A stretch of DNA of 64,000 nucleotides from positions 434,001 through 498,000 of the forward strand of contig NZ_AGFR01000003.1 in the NCBI RefSeq assembly GCF_000231445.1, given 5' to 3'. The translations under genes were made by a program, and so were the position numbers. Positions 35,965-44,365 of this stretch are shown piece by piece. The stretch comes from Commensalibacter intestini A911 (GTDB lineage: Bacteria > Pseudomonadota > Alphaproteobacteria > Acetobacterales > Acetobacteraceae). Below the pieces are notes generated by a model. It saw only the letters and a list, made by a program, of their open reading frames with translations, searched no databases and was not told where the DNA came from. The first letter of the stretch is position 1. Every line of letters starts with the position of its first letter.

Positions 35965-37710
35965 TTATTTATCAAAATTTATAGGATTATTCCAGTTTTT
36001 TAATTTACTAGTTTTACCAATGCCAGGATTAAAGACATTGCAAGGATCTAGTTCTTGATAGAATTCTTTTAAAGAATTTTTGGCGTGATATAAGTGTCCA
36101 ACATTATGTTCTGCAGGGTATTCAGCACCTCTTTGATCTAGAATTTTTAGCATATCGTCTTCTAACGTAAAGATATCATGTCCTTTATAAATGATGTAAT
36201 CTTGATGGAAAACATGGCAGAAAAAATGACCATAATAAAGTTTATGCATACATTTTTCTTCTATTTCAGAGGGAAGCGTTTCTGTCCAATTTTTATCATT
36301 CCGACGCAAAGCAATATCAAGAGCCAGGATATTTTCTACTGTTTTATGATGAATAGCACGATAACGTACCGCAGCGCCTGCAACTGCAAAACGATGTAAG
36401 AATGCTTTTTTCCCTTCATCTGCAGTGCATTCAAAGAAATTTCCATCTGAATGTGTTTTAAAGAAATTATTGAGATAATCTCTGATTTGTTTAATTTCGT
36501 CTTTACCCACTTTTAAAAGTAAATGATGTTCATATGTTTTCGCATAATGATTCATACGAGCAGGTAAGTGTTGAGGAAATAAAGAGCTGGCAAATTGCAT
36601 CACTTTGTCACTGAGATGCAAAGGTAAAAAACTTAATTTTTTTGTAAAATAATCAAAGCGATTTTTAAGTTTAAACAGTAGGGGAATATAGTCCGTTCCC
36701 AAATAGTTGATAAATAAGAACGTATCTTTTCCGTAAATAGCAGCAATATCATATGCTTTTTTATGAATATATTCTCCGGAAATAGGTACAATATGTTTAG
36801 AAAGTAAATCATAGCGGATTTGTGTTAATTCATCAGGATTATTAGTGCCAATATAAAATACTTGTGTTTCTTTCTCTTGAGGAAATGTATCTAAGCGCAC
36901 TGCAAAAATAGCTAACTTTCCAGCGCATCCAGAAGCTTCATGTAAATGTGTAGGATCAGCATTATAACGTGCAGGAGTAGGGGAGTCGACTTGGCATACA
37001 TGTTCTCTGTAATGATGGTCAGAGCAGTGCTTGTCGGTTTTTTGCAAATTGTTACTATTAAACTGATTATTTTCTAAACGTGTCAGGATTTCTTCTGGGG
37101 TGTTCCCTAAATCAATTCCTAAATGATTGATGAGCTCTAAATCGCCGTTTTTGGTATATTGAGCGTATAAAGCCATTTCAGTATAGGCAGGACCGCGTTG
37201 AACTAAAGCGCCTCCAGAGTTATTGCAAATACCGCCGAGCACGGATGCCCCAATACAAGAAGAGCCAATCACAGAATGAGGCTCACGATGGTAAGGTTTT
37301 AGTTTTTTTTCCAACTCGTTTAAAGTGGAACCAGGTAAGCACACTACTTGTTCTGCATTATTGAGAAGAAAGATTTTCTTCATATTCATTGTGCTAATTA
37401 AAACAATGTCACGATCATAATCATTGCCATCAGGGGTTGATCCACCTGTTAAGCCTGTATTCGCTGCTTGCATAATCATAATAGCGTTGGCTTGCACACA
37501 CGCTTTTAAAATTTGCCATTGCTCTAATAATGTATGAGGTTGCACAACAGCAATAGCTTTCCCTGATCCATACCGGAAGCCATTACAAAATAAACCCATT
37601 TGACTTGGATTTGTAATGATACTCCGTTGACCAACGATAGTTGTTAATTGAGCGATCAGTTGTTGTTGAGTGTTAGATAATGCTACAGATTGTTTGTTTT
37701 TAAAAAACAT
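35965..37710 (-). CDS. dld: Quinone-dependent D-lactate dehydrogenase
   Basis: A 581-residue FAD-linked, membrane-associated dehydrogenase that oxidises D-lactate to pyruvate and passes electrons to the quinone pool. The PCMH-type FAD domain is shown by NTGLTGGSTPDG and by SVIGSSCIGASVLGGICNNSGGA, characteristic of Dld rather than of glycolate oxidase GlcD. The C-terminal half is the Dld-specific cap and membrane-binding domain (HNVGHLYHAK, LDPCNVFNPGIGK). Length matches the E. coli enzyme (571). A monocistronic-looking gene, between the TPR-glycosyltransferase and the carD terminator. Confidence 0.95.
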   Translation of the reverse strand: MFFKNKQSVALSNTQQQLIAQLTTIVGQRSIITNPSQMGLFCNGFRYGSGKAIAVVQPHTLLEQWQILKACVQANAIMIMQAANTGLTGGSTPDGNDYDRDIVLISTMNMKKIFLLNNAEQVVCLPGSTLNELEKKLKPYHREPHSVIGSSCIGASVLGGICNNSGGALVQRGPAYTEMALYAQYTKNGDLELINHLGIDLGNTPEEILTRLENNQFNSNNLQKTDKHCSDHHYREHVCQVDSPTPARYNADPTHLHEASGCAGKLAIFAVRLDTFPQEKETQVFYIGTNNPDELTQIRYDLLSKHIVPISGEYIHKKAYDIAAIYGKDTFLFINYLGTDYIPLLFKLKNRFDYFTKKLSFLPLHLSDKVMQFASSLFPQHLPARMNHYAKTYEHHLLLKVGKDEIKQIRDYLNNFFKTHSDGNFFECTADEGKKAFLHRFAVAGAAVRYRAIHHKTVENILALDIALRRNDKNWTETLPSEIEEKCMHKLYYGHFFCHVFHQDYIIYKGHDIFTLEDDMLKILDQRGAEYPAEHNVGHLYHAKNSLKEFYQELDPCNVFNPGIGKTSKLKNWNNPINFDK

Positions 37711-37789
37711 GACGAATACAGCCTTATTATATTTATTTTTAATGACTATAATAAGTGGCTATCGTTCTTTATACAAGGGAAGAAACAGT

Positions 37790-37816
37790 AAAAAAAAGAG
37801 GACTAAAGAGTCCTCT
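37790..37816 (-). terminator. Rho-independent terminator of carD
   Basis: On the minus strand an 8-bp perfect stem AGAGGACT / AGTCCTCT with a 4-base loop is followed by eight T. It begins 28 bases after the carD stop codon. Confidence 0.88.
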
Positions 37817-37844
37817 GTGATGGATTAATAAATAATTGAATATA

Positions 37845-38432
37845 TTAAGCAGATTTCATCACTTCTGTGAGTTCACTTAAAACAGTTGCGGGGTCTTTAG
37901 ATTCTAACACAGCAACTTCTGCAACAAATCGTTCTTGAGCAGCTTCGAAAAGTTTTCTTTCGCTGAAACTACCATCTAAACTGTCAACATTGCGTCGAAG
38001 ATCACGGAGAACTTCTGCAATTTGGATCAGGTCACCAGAGTTGATTTTTTCTTGATAAATCACAGCTCTTCTGGCCCACATACCTTTATTGTTTTGTGGT
38101 TTACCTTTGATTGTTGACATTGCTTTACTAACAATTTCTCTAGAAGCAATTTTACGTAATCCAGCTTTTTTAGCTTTTGATAACGGGATACGTAAGGTCA
38201 TTTGATTATCAGGAAATGAAATTTGTATCATTTCTAGCTTTGTGCCAGCGATTTCTTCGACACCGATACGATCAACACGTCCAACGCCATGGGCAGCATA
38301 GACGATTGCATCGCCTTCTTGGAAGGGGAAAGTATCTTTGTTGTCTACTTCTTGAGCAGCTGTTTTTGCAATAGCAGCGCGTGCCATCTCATCTGTGACA
38401 CCGCCTTTTGGAGAGGATCGGAATATATTCAT
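37845..38432 (-). CDS. carD: CarD-family transcription regulator
   Basis: A 195-residue RNA polymerase-binding protein. A CarD_CdnL/TRCF RNAP-interaction domain spans about residues 35-100 (GDAIVYAAHGVGRVDRIGVEEIAG), and a helical DNA-binding domain follows (WARRAVIYQEKINSGDLIQIAEVLRDL). CarD proteins stabilise open promoter complexes, chiefly at rRNA and housekeeping promoters. The gene is flanked by its own terminator and an AT-rich upstream region, so it is probably a single-gene unit. An extra N-terminal stretch of about 35 residues (MNIFRSSPKGGVTDE) precedes the domain, as in other Rhodospirillales members. Confidence 0.94.
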   Translation of the reverse strand: MNIFRSSPKGGVTDEMARAAIAKTAAQEVDNKDTFPFQEGDAIVYAAHGVGRVDRIGVEEIAGTKLEMIQISFPDNQMTLRIPLSKAKKAGLRKIASREIVSKAMSTIKGKPQNNKGMWARRAVIYQEKINSGDLIQIAEVLRDLRRNVDSLDGSFSERKLFEAAQERFVAEVAVLESKDPATVLSELTEVMKSA

Positions 38433-38523
38433 TTAAACAGATCTATCATATTTTTAACAAATTGTCATCATAATTGTTTATAATGAAAAATACAAGAAAT
38501 CATATTTTATAATGGTATAAAGA

Positions 38524-39405
38524 TTACCATTGAATACCATTAACGGGTGTAATTGGAGCTCCAGTTGGGTCGCCGATTTGTTCTAATAAATCAATTTCTA
38601 AGCTGCGTGTCATGGTTAACATCGGTAAAGCATGAGGACTGTCATCAAACGGATTTTGTAGATCGCTACCAATTTTATATAAAGCCATAAAAAGGAAACC
38701 AACCAAAGCAGAGCCTAGGGGGGTAAACCACTCCAGTGTTTGCACCATAGAAAATGGTAAGATGACGCAAGTAATTTCAGTTAAATAATAAGGAAGTGTT
38801 GAGAATTGAATAGATAGGGGGGTGTTTTTAATTCTCTCTAATGCACCTTGAGCATTGGCGATATCGGATAAAATGCGATCAATTTGAGCATGAATGGCAC
38901 CATCAATATGCTTTTTTTCAACCTCTTGGCTAACCATTAATCCAATTTGGAATAATACGCCATTCGGTTGGTTTCTTAACCCTTTGATATATTCTTGGAT
39001 ATGGATAGGTAAAACACGTTTGACATTGCTGTTCAGCAAAGCATCTTTCCCACGTAAATGATAAGATAATACGTAAGCATATCCTGCAATTGCACGAGTA
39101 AGGTCAGGGTGTCCTTTAAGGATTGTTGTGCATTGTCTTGAAAAAGAACGGCAGTTATTCGTAATTAATCCCCAATGAGATCTTGCTTCCCACCAACGGT
39201 TATAGGCTGTATTATTTCTAAAATTCATAAATAATACCAGAACCGAACCGATCATTGCCGTTGGCAAAGCAGATTGGTCAAACCAGCCTATATGGAAATA
39301 TTTATAGCAAATAACAACCAACATATCCCATATGAAAAGGATAGATAGAGGTTTAAAACTATCTTTAAGAATAAAGTGAAGACCACGTCTGGCATTAACA
39401 ATCAT
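38524..39405 (-). CDS. Bestrophin-family anion channel-like protein
   Basis: A 293-residue integral membrane protein of the bestrophin/UPF0187 family. The N-terminal LKDSFKPLSILFIWD, the helix with SVLVLFMNFRNNTAYNRWWEARSHWG, and the late FTPLGSALVGFLFMALYKIGSDLQNPF segment with DDSPHALPM are diagnostic. Bacterial members form pentameric ion channels, some cation-selective; the ion here is not predictable. It is 119 bases after rlmN on the minus strand, with a perfect hairpin in between, so it may have its own promoter. Confidence 0.92.
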   Translation of the reverse strand: MIVNARRGLHFILKDSFKPLSILFIWDMLVVICYKYFHIGWFDQSALPTAMIGSVLVLFMNFRNNTAYNRWWEARSHWGLITNNCRSFSRQCTTILKGHPDLTRAIAGYAYVLSYHLRGKDALLNSNVKRVLPIHIQEYIKGLRNQPNGVLFQIGLMVSQEVEKKHIDGAIHAQIDRILSDIANAQGALERIKNTPLSIQFSTLPYYLTEITCVILPFSMVQTLEWFTPLGSALVGFLFMALYKIGSDLQNPFDDSPHALPMLTMTRSLEIDLLEQIGDPTGAPITPVNGIQW

Positions 39406-39489
39406 TAATGAATGTCTCTATATAGTTGTTATTTTTATTAAAAACTCAGAATAGGCTAACAGTTTATAGGCAAAAATGTCAATTTTAAG

Positions 39490-39518
39490 TTGTTAGATTT
39501 TATTTGTAAAAATCTAAC
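39490..39518. repeat. Hairpin after rlmN
   Basis: TGTTAGATTTT (39490-39500), loop ATTTGTA, AAAATCTAACA (39508-39518), a perfect 11-bp inverted repeat 6 bases after the rlmN stop. There is no T-run downstream on the minus strand, so it is more likely an mRNA 3'-end stabilising hairpin or weak terminator than a canonical terminator. Confidence 0.6.
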
Positions 39519-39524
39519 ATTACT

Positions 39525-40739
39525 TTACATGACGTCATCTAAACCTTTTTCGCTTGCTCTGACGCGTTGGCTTTCTGTGCGTAACTGTCCACAAGCTGCC
39601 AGAATATCTCTGCCACGAGGTGTACGGATCGGAGATGAATATCCAGCTTGCATGATAATATCAGCAAATTTTTGAACTTGTTCGCCTTTAGAAGGCTTAT
39701 AATCACTGCCAGGCCAAGGGTTGAACGGAATAAGGTTAACTTTAGCATGAATTCCTTTAAGAAGACGTACAAGCTCACGCGCATCAGCTTCACTATCATT
39801 AATACCGCGTAGCATAATATATTCAAAAGTAATACGACGAGAATTGCTGGCTGCTGGATAACGACGACAAGCAGCTAAAACATCTTTAATTGGATATTTA
39901 CGATTAAGAGGAACGATTTCATTGCGTAAATCATCTCTGACGGCATGTAAGGAAATAGCGAGATTAACAGCTAAGTCATGTCCACATTGATCCATCATGG
40001 GAACAACGCCAGAGGTTGATAAAGTGATACGGCGTCTTGAGATGCCAATTCCCTCATCATCCATTGCAATACGCATAGCTTTCGCAATATTTTCGTAATT
40101 ATATAAAGGCTCCCCCATCCCCATTAAAACAATAGTGGATAAAAGGCGAGGTCTGTCTGCAGTTGGAGTCGGCCATTCTCCGTAACTATCACGGGCAGCC
40201 ATAAATTGACTGATAATTTCAGAAGAACCAAGATTTCTGACTAGGTTTTGTGTGCCTGTATGACAAAAACGACAAGATAGAGTGCATCCCACTTGTGAGG
40301 AAATACAAACTGCACCACGATCTGCGCGACGGTCTGGGATATAAACGGTTTCGGCTTCTTGCCCGTCTCTGAATTGAAACAAGAATTTACGTGTTTCATC
40401 TTTGGATGTTTGTTCAGTAACCACTTTAGGACGACTAATAACACATCTATCGATTAATTTGGCACGTAAAGGCTTGCCAATAGAGGTCATTTCGTTGAAG
40501 TCTGTGGCCCCTTTATGGTATATCCAATGCCATAATTGCTTCGTACGAAAGCGTTGCTCCCCCATATCGACCAAGAGTTGCTCTAACTCTGCGCGGGATA
40601 GACCAACAAGTTCTGTTCTACCATCAGGTAGCACCGCAGAGGGTGGAGAAAATTGTGCAGATTTTGCCAAAATTCTCTTTTTTTCTTCTTCGGTTAAATC
40701 AGCAGGGGAAGCATTGGATAAAGTATCAGTAGCCGTCAT
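39525..40739 (-). CDS. rlmN: 23S rRNA (adenine(2503)-C(2))-methyltransferase RlmN
   Basis: RlmN is a radical-SAM dual-specificity methyltransferase that methylates A2503 of 23S rRNA and A37 of some tRNAs. The 404-residue product has an N-terminal helical accessory domain (LSRAELEQLLVDMGEQRFRTKQLWHWIY), the radical-SAM motif CTLSCRFC (CxxxCxxC), the GMGEPL motif, and the C-terminal catalytic cysteine region (DILAACGQL). Length is slightly above the usual 370-390. It lies 42 bases downstream of argJ and may be transcribed with it. Confidence 0.96.
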   Translation of the reverse strand: MTATDTLSNASPADLTEEEKKRILAKSAQFSPPSAVLPDGRTELVGLSRAELEQLLVDMGEQRFRTKQLWHWIYHKGATDFNEMTSIGKPLRAKLIDRCVISRPKVVTEQTSKDETRKFLFQFRDGQEAETVYIPDRRADRGAVCISSQVGCTLSCRFCHTGTQNLVRNLGSSEIISQFMAARDSYGEWPTPTADRPRLLSTIVLMGMGEPLYNYENIAKAMRIAMDDEGIGISRRRITLSTSGVVPMMDQCGHDLAVNLAISLHAVRDDLRNEIVPLNRKYPIKDVLAACRRYPAASNSRRITFEYIMLRGINDSEADARELVRLLKGIHAKVNLIPFNPWPGSDYKPSKGEQVQKFADIIMQAGYSSPIRTPRGRDILAACGQLRTESQRVRASEKGLDDVM

Positions 40740-40781
40740 AAAAATGGGTAATCCCAGAGTAAGAGAAAAGATTAAGAAAGA

Positions 40782-42017
40782 TTAAGAACGAAGATAAGAA
40801 CCGTTAATATCAATATAGCCTTTGGTAAGGTTACAGCTCCATATGGTTGCTTTACCATTTCCAAGATTAAGGTCAACTTTAATTTTAATGGTTTCTTCTT
40901 TCATATGTTTTTCAACGGTTGCATGGTCGTAGTTGTCTAGAACCCCGCCTTCATGAGCAACCCATACGTCGCCAATTGCAACTGATAAAGTGTCTCTGTT
41001 CGCAGGTTCTCCAGCTTTTCCAACAGCCATAACGATACGTCCCCAGTTGGCATCTTCACCTGTAATTGCTGTTTTTACCAACGGAGAGTTTCCAATAGAC
41101 ATTCCGATTTTAAACGCTGATTCGTCACTCATTGCACCTGCAACGGTAATTTCTATCAATTTACTAACACCTTCACCATCTTTGATCACTAGTAATGCAA
41201 GCTCTTTAAGTACGTTTTCTAGAGCAGTTGCAAAATCATTTAAACGAGGATCATTAACGTCTGTAATTTCAGGTGTGTTGGCAATGCCAGTCGCGAACAA
41301 AAGTAATGTATCAGAAGTAGATGTATCCGAATCAACTGTAATAGCATTAAAGGTCGTTTTAACTTTTTTAGATAATAATGTTTGTAATACAGAAGTAGGA
41401 AGTTTTGCATCTGTGGTAACAAAAGATAACATGGTTGCCATGTCAGGGGCAATCATGCCGCTGCCTTTTGCAATTCCTTGGATGGTCACGGTTTCTGTGC
41501 CAATCTTTGTTTTTAAAGAATAACCTTTGGCAAAAGTATCAGTTGTTAAAATGGCTTGTGCGGTTTCAGCCCATTGATTTTCATCAAGTTGTTGATGAAG
41601 CTTTGGCATAATATCAATGATCTTTTGGTAAGGAAGTTGCTCGCCAATTACGCCAGTGGAAGATACAAAAATTTCCTCAGCAGCACAGCCAATTACTTTT
41701 GCTGCGGCTTCGGCAGAGCGTTGAACAGCTTCAAACCCAGCTTTTCCTGTGAAAACGTTGGCAATGCCAGCATTCACTAATAATCCTCTGGCTTTACCAT
41801 TTTTTAAAATAGTGCGACACCAATCAATCGGAGCACCAGGACATTTATTTTGCGTAAAGACACCAGCAACGGTTGTCGAGGGCGCAAATTCCATTAATGT
41901 TAAATCTAAACGTCCAGAATATCGCAATCCAGCCTCTACAGAAGCCAAGCGTACCCCAGGAACCGCAGGAAGAGAAGGGAGTGAAACCGCAAGGGGAGAG
42001 GTTGGATATTTACTCAT
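40782..42017 (-). CDS. argJ: Bifunctional glutamate N-acetyltransferase / amino-acid acetyltransferase ArgJ
   Basis: ArgJ recycles acetyl groups in arginine biosynthesis, transferring acetyl from N-acetylornithine to glutamate. The 411-residue precursor cleaves itself into two chains before the nucleophile Thr195 in MIAPDMAT-ML. Other family segments include NKCPGAPIDWCR, SSTGVIGEQLP and GEDANWGRI. I chose ATG at 42017, with AAGG eleven bases upstream; an in-frame TTG at 42050 is less likely. It follows two parvulin genes and precedes rlmN. Whether it accepts acetyl-CoA (bifunctional) cannot be judged from the sequence here. Confidence 0.95.
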   Translation of the reverse strand: MSKYPTSPLAVSLPSLPAVPGVRLASVEAGLRYSGRLDLTLMEFAPSTTVAGVFTQNKCPGAPIDWCRTILKNGKARGLLVNAGIANVFTGKAGFEAVQRSAEAAAKVIGCAAEEIFVSSTGVIGEQLPYQKIIDIMPKLHQQLDENQWAETAQAILTTDTFAKGYSLKTKIGTETVTIQGIAKGSGMIAPDMATMLSFVTTDAKLPTSVLQTLLSKKVKTTFNAITVDSDTSTSDTLLLFATGIANTPEITDVNDPRLNDFATALENVLKELALLVIKDGEGVSKLIEITVAGAMSDESAFKIGMSIGNSPLVKTAITGEDANWGRIVMAVGKAGEPANRDTLSVAIGDVWVAHEGGVLDNYDHATVEKHMKEETIKIKVDLNLGNGKATIWSCNLTKGYIDINGSYLRS

Positions 42018-42145
42018 AATCAAAATTACCTTTATTAAATAATTGGTCAAAAATTAAGGATATAATCGTATATTGAAGCAAAAATATAAATATCTATAAT
42101 GATATTTCTTAGAATATTATCAATAGTGTTTGATAAGATAAAAGA

Positions 42146-43087
42146 TTAATATTCTATAATGTGAACGTTTTTCAAGCTTTCTTCGTATAAATTATACACA
42201 GTTTCTTTGGTAATTTGTTCTTTTATAATGGGCTCTACAGATTCTAAAGAAGGAATAGGGTGATTGCGTTCATCAATTTTTTGAAAAATGACCCATCCAT
42301 AGGCTGTTTCTATAGGCTGTTGAGTGTATTCATTGTTTTTAAGTTGTGAGATAGCTTGAATAATAGGCTGATTCAGTTCGTTTATGGTTAACCAGCCAAT
42401 ATCCCCTTTATTTTTTTCTCTATTTTGTAAATCTATTGAATAAATACGTGCAACTTCAGGAAAAGACTGTCCACTGTGAAGTTTTTGCAAAACAATTTGT
42501 GCTATTTCAGGTGTTTGAACAATGATTTGACGTAAATGTATCTCTTCGATCGGAGGTTGGTTTAAATAATGTTCATTATAATAGTGTTGAATGGCTTGAG
42601 GTGTTAAAAAAGGTTTTAACTTTTCGGATAGATAAGCCTGCGTCAGCTTCTGTTGAGTAAGGTCTTTAATTGCTGCATTTATATTTTTCTGAATAGCCGG
42701 TTGTTTATCAAGCCCATCTTTTTGAATAGCAATCATTAACGCATGATCAACAATAAGCTGTTTTGTTAATTGAGGGTATAATATCTCTTTAGGAAGAGAG
42801 CGTAGTTCCTGAGGTAAATTAGAGGCTAATTTTTCTACATCTTGGATGGTAATAATATCATTATTCACGCGAGCAAGGATTTGCTTTGGATTATTTGTTA
42901 TTTCTTCTGATTTTACAGGAGGTTTTATTGGTTGTGTCGTGTTTGAAAATGTGGAAGGGAGGCTGTCTTTATTAGATAAAGAAAATGAAGTCGTAGCCAT
43001 CCCTTTAGGTAAAAGAATGATTGCTTGACTAATAGTTATTATAAATATGTAAGAAATACATTTTTTAATTCTAAAAGACGCAATCAT
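42146..43087 (-). CDS. Parvulin-type peptidyl-prolyl isomerase (SurA/PpiC-like)
   Basis: A 313-residue exported parvulin. A hydrophobic segment at about residues 11-30 gives a signal peptide or anchor. A SurA/PpiC N-terminal helical chaperone region (about 70-175) leads to a rotamase domain at about 180-280, with IHLRQIIVQ, GDIGWLTINEL and TAYGWVIFQKID. It probably folds outer-membrane proteins in the periplasm. It is a paralogue of the gene immediately upstream (19-base gap) but more divergent, and its N-terminal 60 residues are low in similarity. Both precede argJ on the minus strand. Confidence 0.87.
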   Translation of the reverse strand: MIASFRIKKCISYIFIITISQAIILLPKGMATTSFSLSNKDSLPSTFSNTTQPIKPPVKSEEITNNPKQILARVNNDIITIQDVEKLASNLPQELRSLPKEILYPQLTKQLIVDHALMIAIQKDGLDKQPAIQKNINAAIKDLTQQKLTQAYLSEKLKPFLTPQAIQHYYNEHYLNQPPIEEIHLRQIIVQTPEIAQIVLQKLHSGQSFPEVARIYSIDLQNREKNKGDIGWLTINELNQPIIQAISQLKNNEYTQQPIETAYGWVIFQKIDERNHPIPSLESVEPIIKEQITKETVYNLYEESLKNVHIIEY

Positions 43088-43106
43088 TATAGTATTGTAT
43101 CAACTC

Positions 43107-44066
43107 TTACTTCGTTGGTGCTGGCATTGGAGCTTGTGTAGGAGCTGAAGGAGGTTGAATTGTATATTGTTTGATTACAGCATCATTTTTCATGATTTTG
43201 CTTTGTTTGATTGTATCATCAATTACTGCTCTAACATTTTGTTGGATCAATTTTTGACGAATAGCAGGTGTTACTTGTTCTAAAGTAGGAACAGGAGCTG
43301 TTTTATATGCTAACACTTGGATAACATGGTAACCAAATGGGCTTTTAACAGGAGTTGTGCTGGTTGTATCTGCTTTCATAGCAAAAGCTGCTTTTGAGAA
43401 ATCAGGAACGAGTTCATCAGCTTTAACCCAACCTAAATCACCGCCATTTTGACTTGCGGTTGCTTTATCAATAGAGTTTGCTTTAGCAAGATCAGCAAAT
43501 TTTTTGCCGGCTTTTAATTCTTTAATGATTTTTTCAGCTTCAGCTTGAGTTTTTACCAAGATATGACGAATATGAGCTTCTTTTACAGGAGGTTTATTCG
43601 CATAATTTTCATCATAGAATTTTTTAATTGCTTCAGGAGTTACTTTTGGTTCAACTTGAGCTTTTAAATAAGCGTCTTGAATAATGCTTGCTTTTGCAAG
43701 TTTTAATTGTTGTTGAACGTCAGGGTTGTTTTCTAAATTTGCTTTTTCAGCCATTTGTTGAACAGCTTTTTGATCAACCATTTGATCAACCATCATTGGC
43801 AACAAAACGCCTGTTGGGATTTGGCTTAATTGAGGTGGTAATAATTTACGGGCATCTAGAACATCACCAATGGTAATATTTTGACCATTTACAGTTGCTA
43901 ATACTGTGCTTTTATCAGCTGTTTCTAAAGAGTTTGTGGCTGCTGGAGCAGCAGTAGTAACCGCTGGTTGTTTTGCAGGTTCAGCAGCCATTACAGATGC
44001 GCTGAAAAGACTAGATGTAATAAGCAGTCCAGCTGCAAAACGAAATGTGTTTTTAGAAATCGACAT
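43107..44066 (-). CDS. Parvulin-type peptidyl-prolyl isomerase
   Basis: A 319-residue periplasmic peptidyl-prolyl isomerase. The signal peptide ends at VMA-AEP near residue 27; an alanine-rich linker leads to a helical N-terminal region (about 55-160). The rotamase domain at about 165-265 has EAHIRHILVKTQ, GGDLGWVKADELVPDF and SPFGYHVIQVL, closer to consensus than the paralogue downstream. The C-terminus is proline-rich. A candidate promoter lies about 60 bases upstream. The context (secA divergent, Tam and Tol systems nearby) fits an envelope-folding role, though that is inference. Confidence 0.9.
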   Translation of the reverse strand: MSISKNTFRFAAGLLITSSLFSASVMAAEPAKQPAVTTAAPAATNSLETADKSTVLATVNGQNITIGDVLDARKLLPPQLSQIPTGVLLPMMVDQMVDQKAVQQMAEKANLENNPDVQQQLKLAKASIIQDAYLKAQVEPKVTPEAIKKFYDENYANKPPVKEAHIRHILVKTQAEAEKIIKELKAGKKFADLAKANSIDKATASQNGGDLGWVKADELVPDFSKAAFAMKADTTSTTPVKSPFGYHVIQVLAYKTAPVPTLEQVTPAIRQKLIQQNVRAVIDDTIKQSKIMKNDAVIKQYTIQPPSAPTQAPMPAPTK

Positions 44067-44124
44067 TTAGAAATACCTTAAAGGTTGGTTAAAGTTTATC
44101 TTACAAAAAATATTCTTAGTGACA

Positions 44125-44153
44125 ATTATACCATACAAAAAAAAGATTGTCTG
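44125..44153 (-). promoter_or_regulatory. Candidate sigma70-type promoter for the parvulin genes
   Basis: On the minus strand CAGACA (44153-44148) is separated by 17 bases from a perfect TATAAT (44130-44125), 59 bases before the start codon of the first parvulin gene. The -35 box matches TTGACA at four of six positions. Confidence 0.5.
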
Positions 44154-44299
44154 TAGATAAGTTATCAATATTTTAACAAAAGCTAAAAAAATGAACTTTA
44201 TTTAACAGTATATATATAAGTATTTTTATGATATGTTATTACAGTTTTTAAAATACAATTATTGTTTACTTAGTTCTGCCTGAATTTGGTTAAGTTTAA

Positions 44300-44365
44300 A
44301 TGAGATTACTGACGGACCTTGTGCTGACAGGCAGAGTTACGGGGTCGTTGTTTGGAAAATATTGA
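44300..44365 (+). CDS. Candidate 21-residue leader peptide overlapping the secA start
   Basis: A short open frame, ATG at 44300, product [20 protein letters not shown] plus a final Y, stop TGA at 44363-44365, whose last base is the first base of the secA ATG (TGATG). Its composition is about 45% GC, against very AT-rich sequence just upstream, and it fills the space before secA exactly. The Shine-Dalgarno before it is weak. It could be a translationally coupled leader, as leaders regulate secA in some bacteria (SecM in E. coli), but it has no recognisable signal peptide or arrest motif. Existence as a gene is unproven. Confidence 0.3.
   Translation: MRLLTDLVLTGRVTGSLFGKY

Noticed and set aside
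40990-41523. 177-codon open frame on the plus strand opposite argJ.
   Set aside because: It lies entirely antisense to argJ, which has all family motifs; no Shine-Dalgarno and no recognisable protein features.
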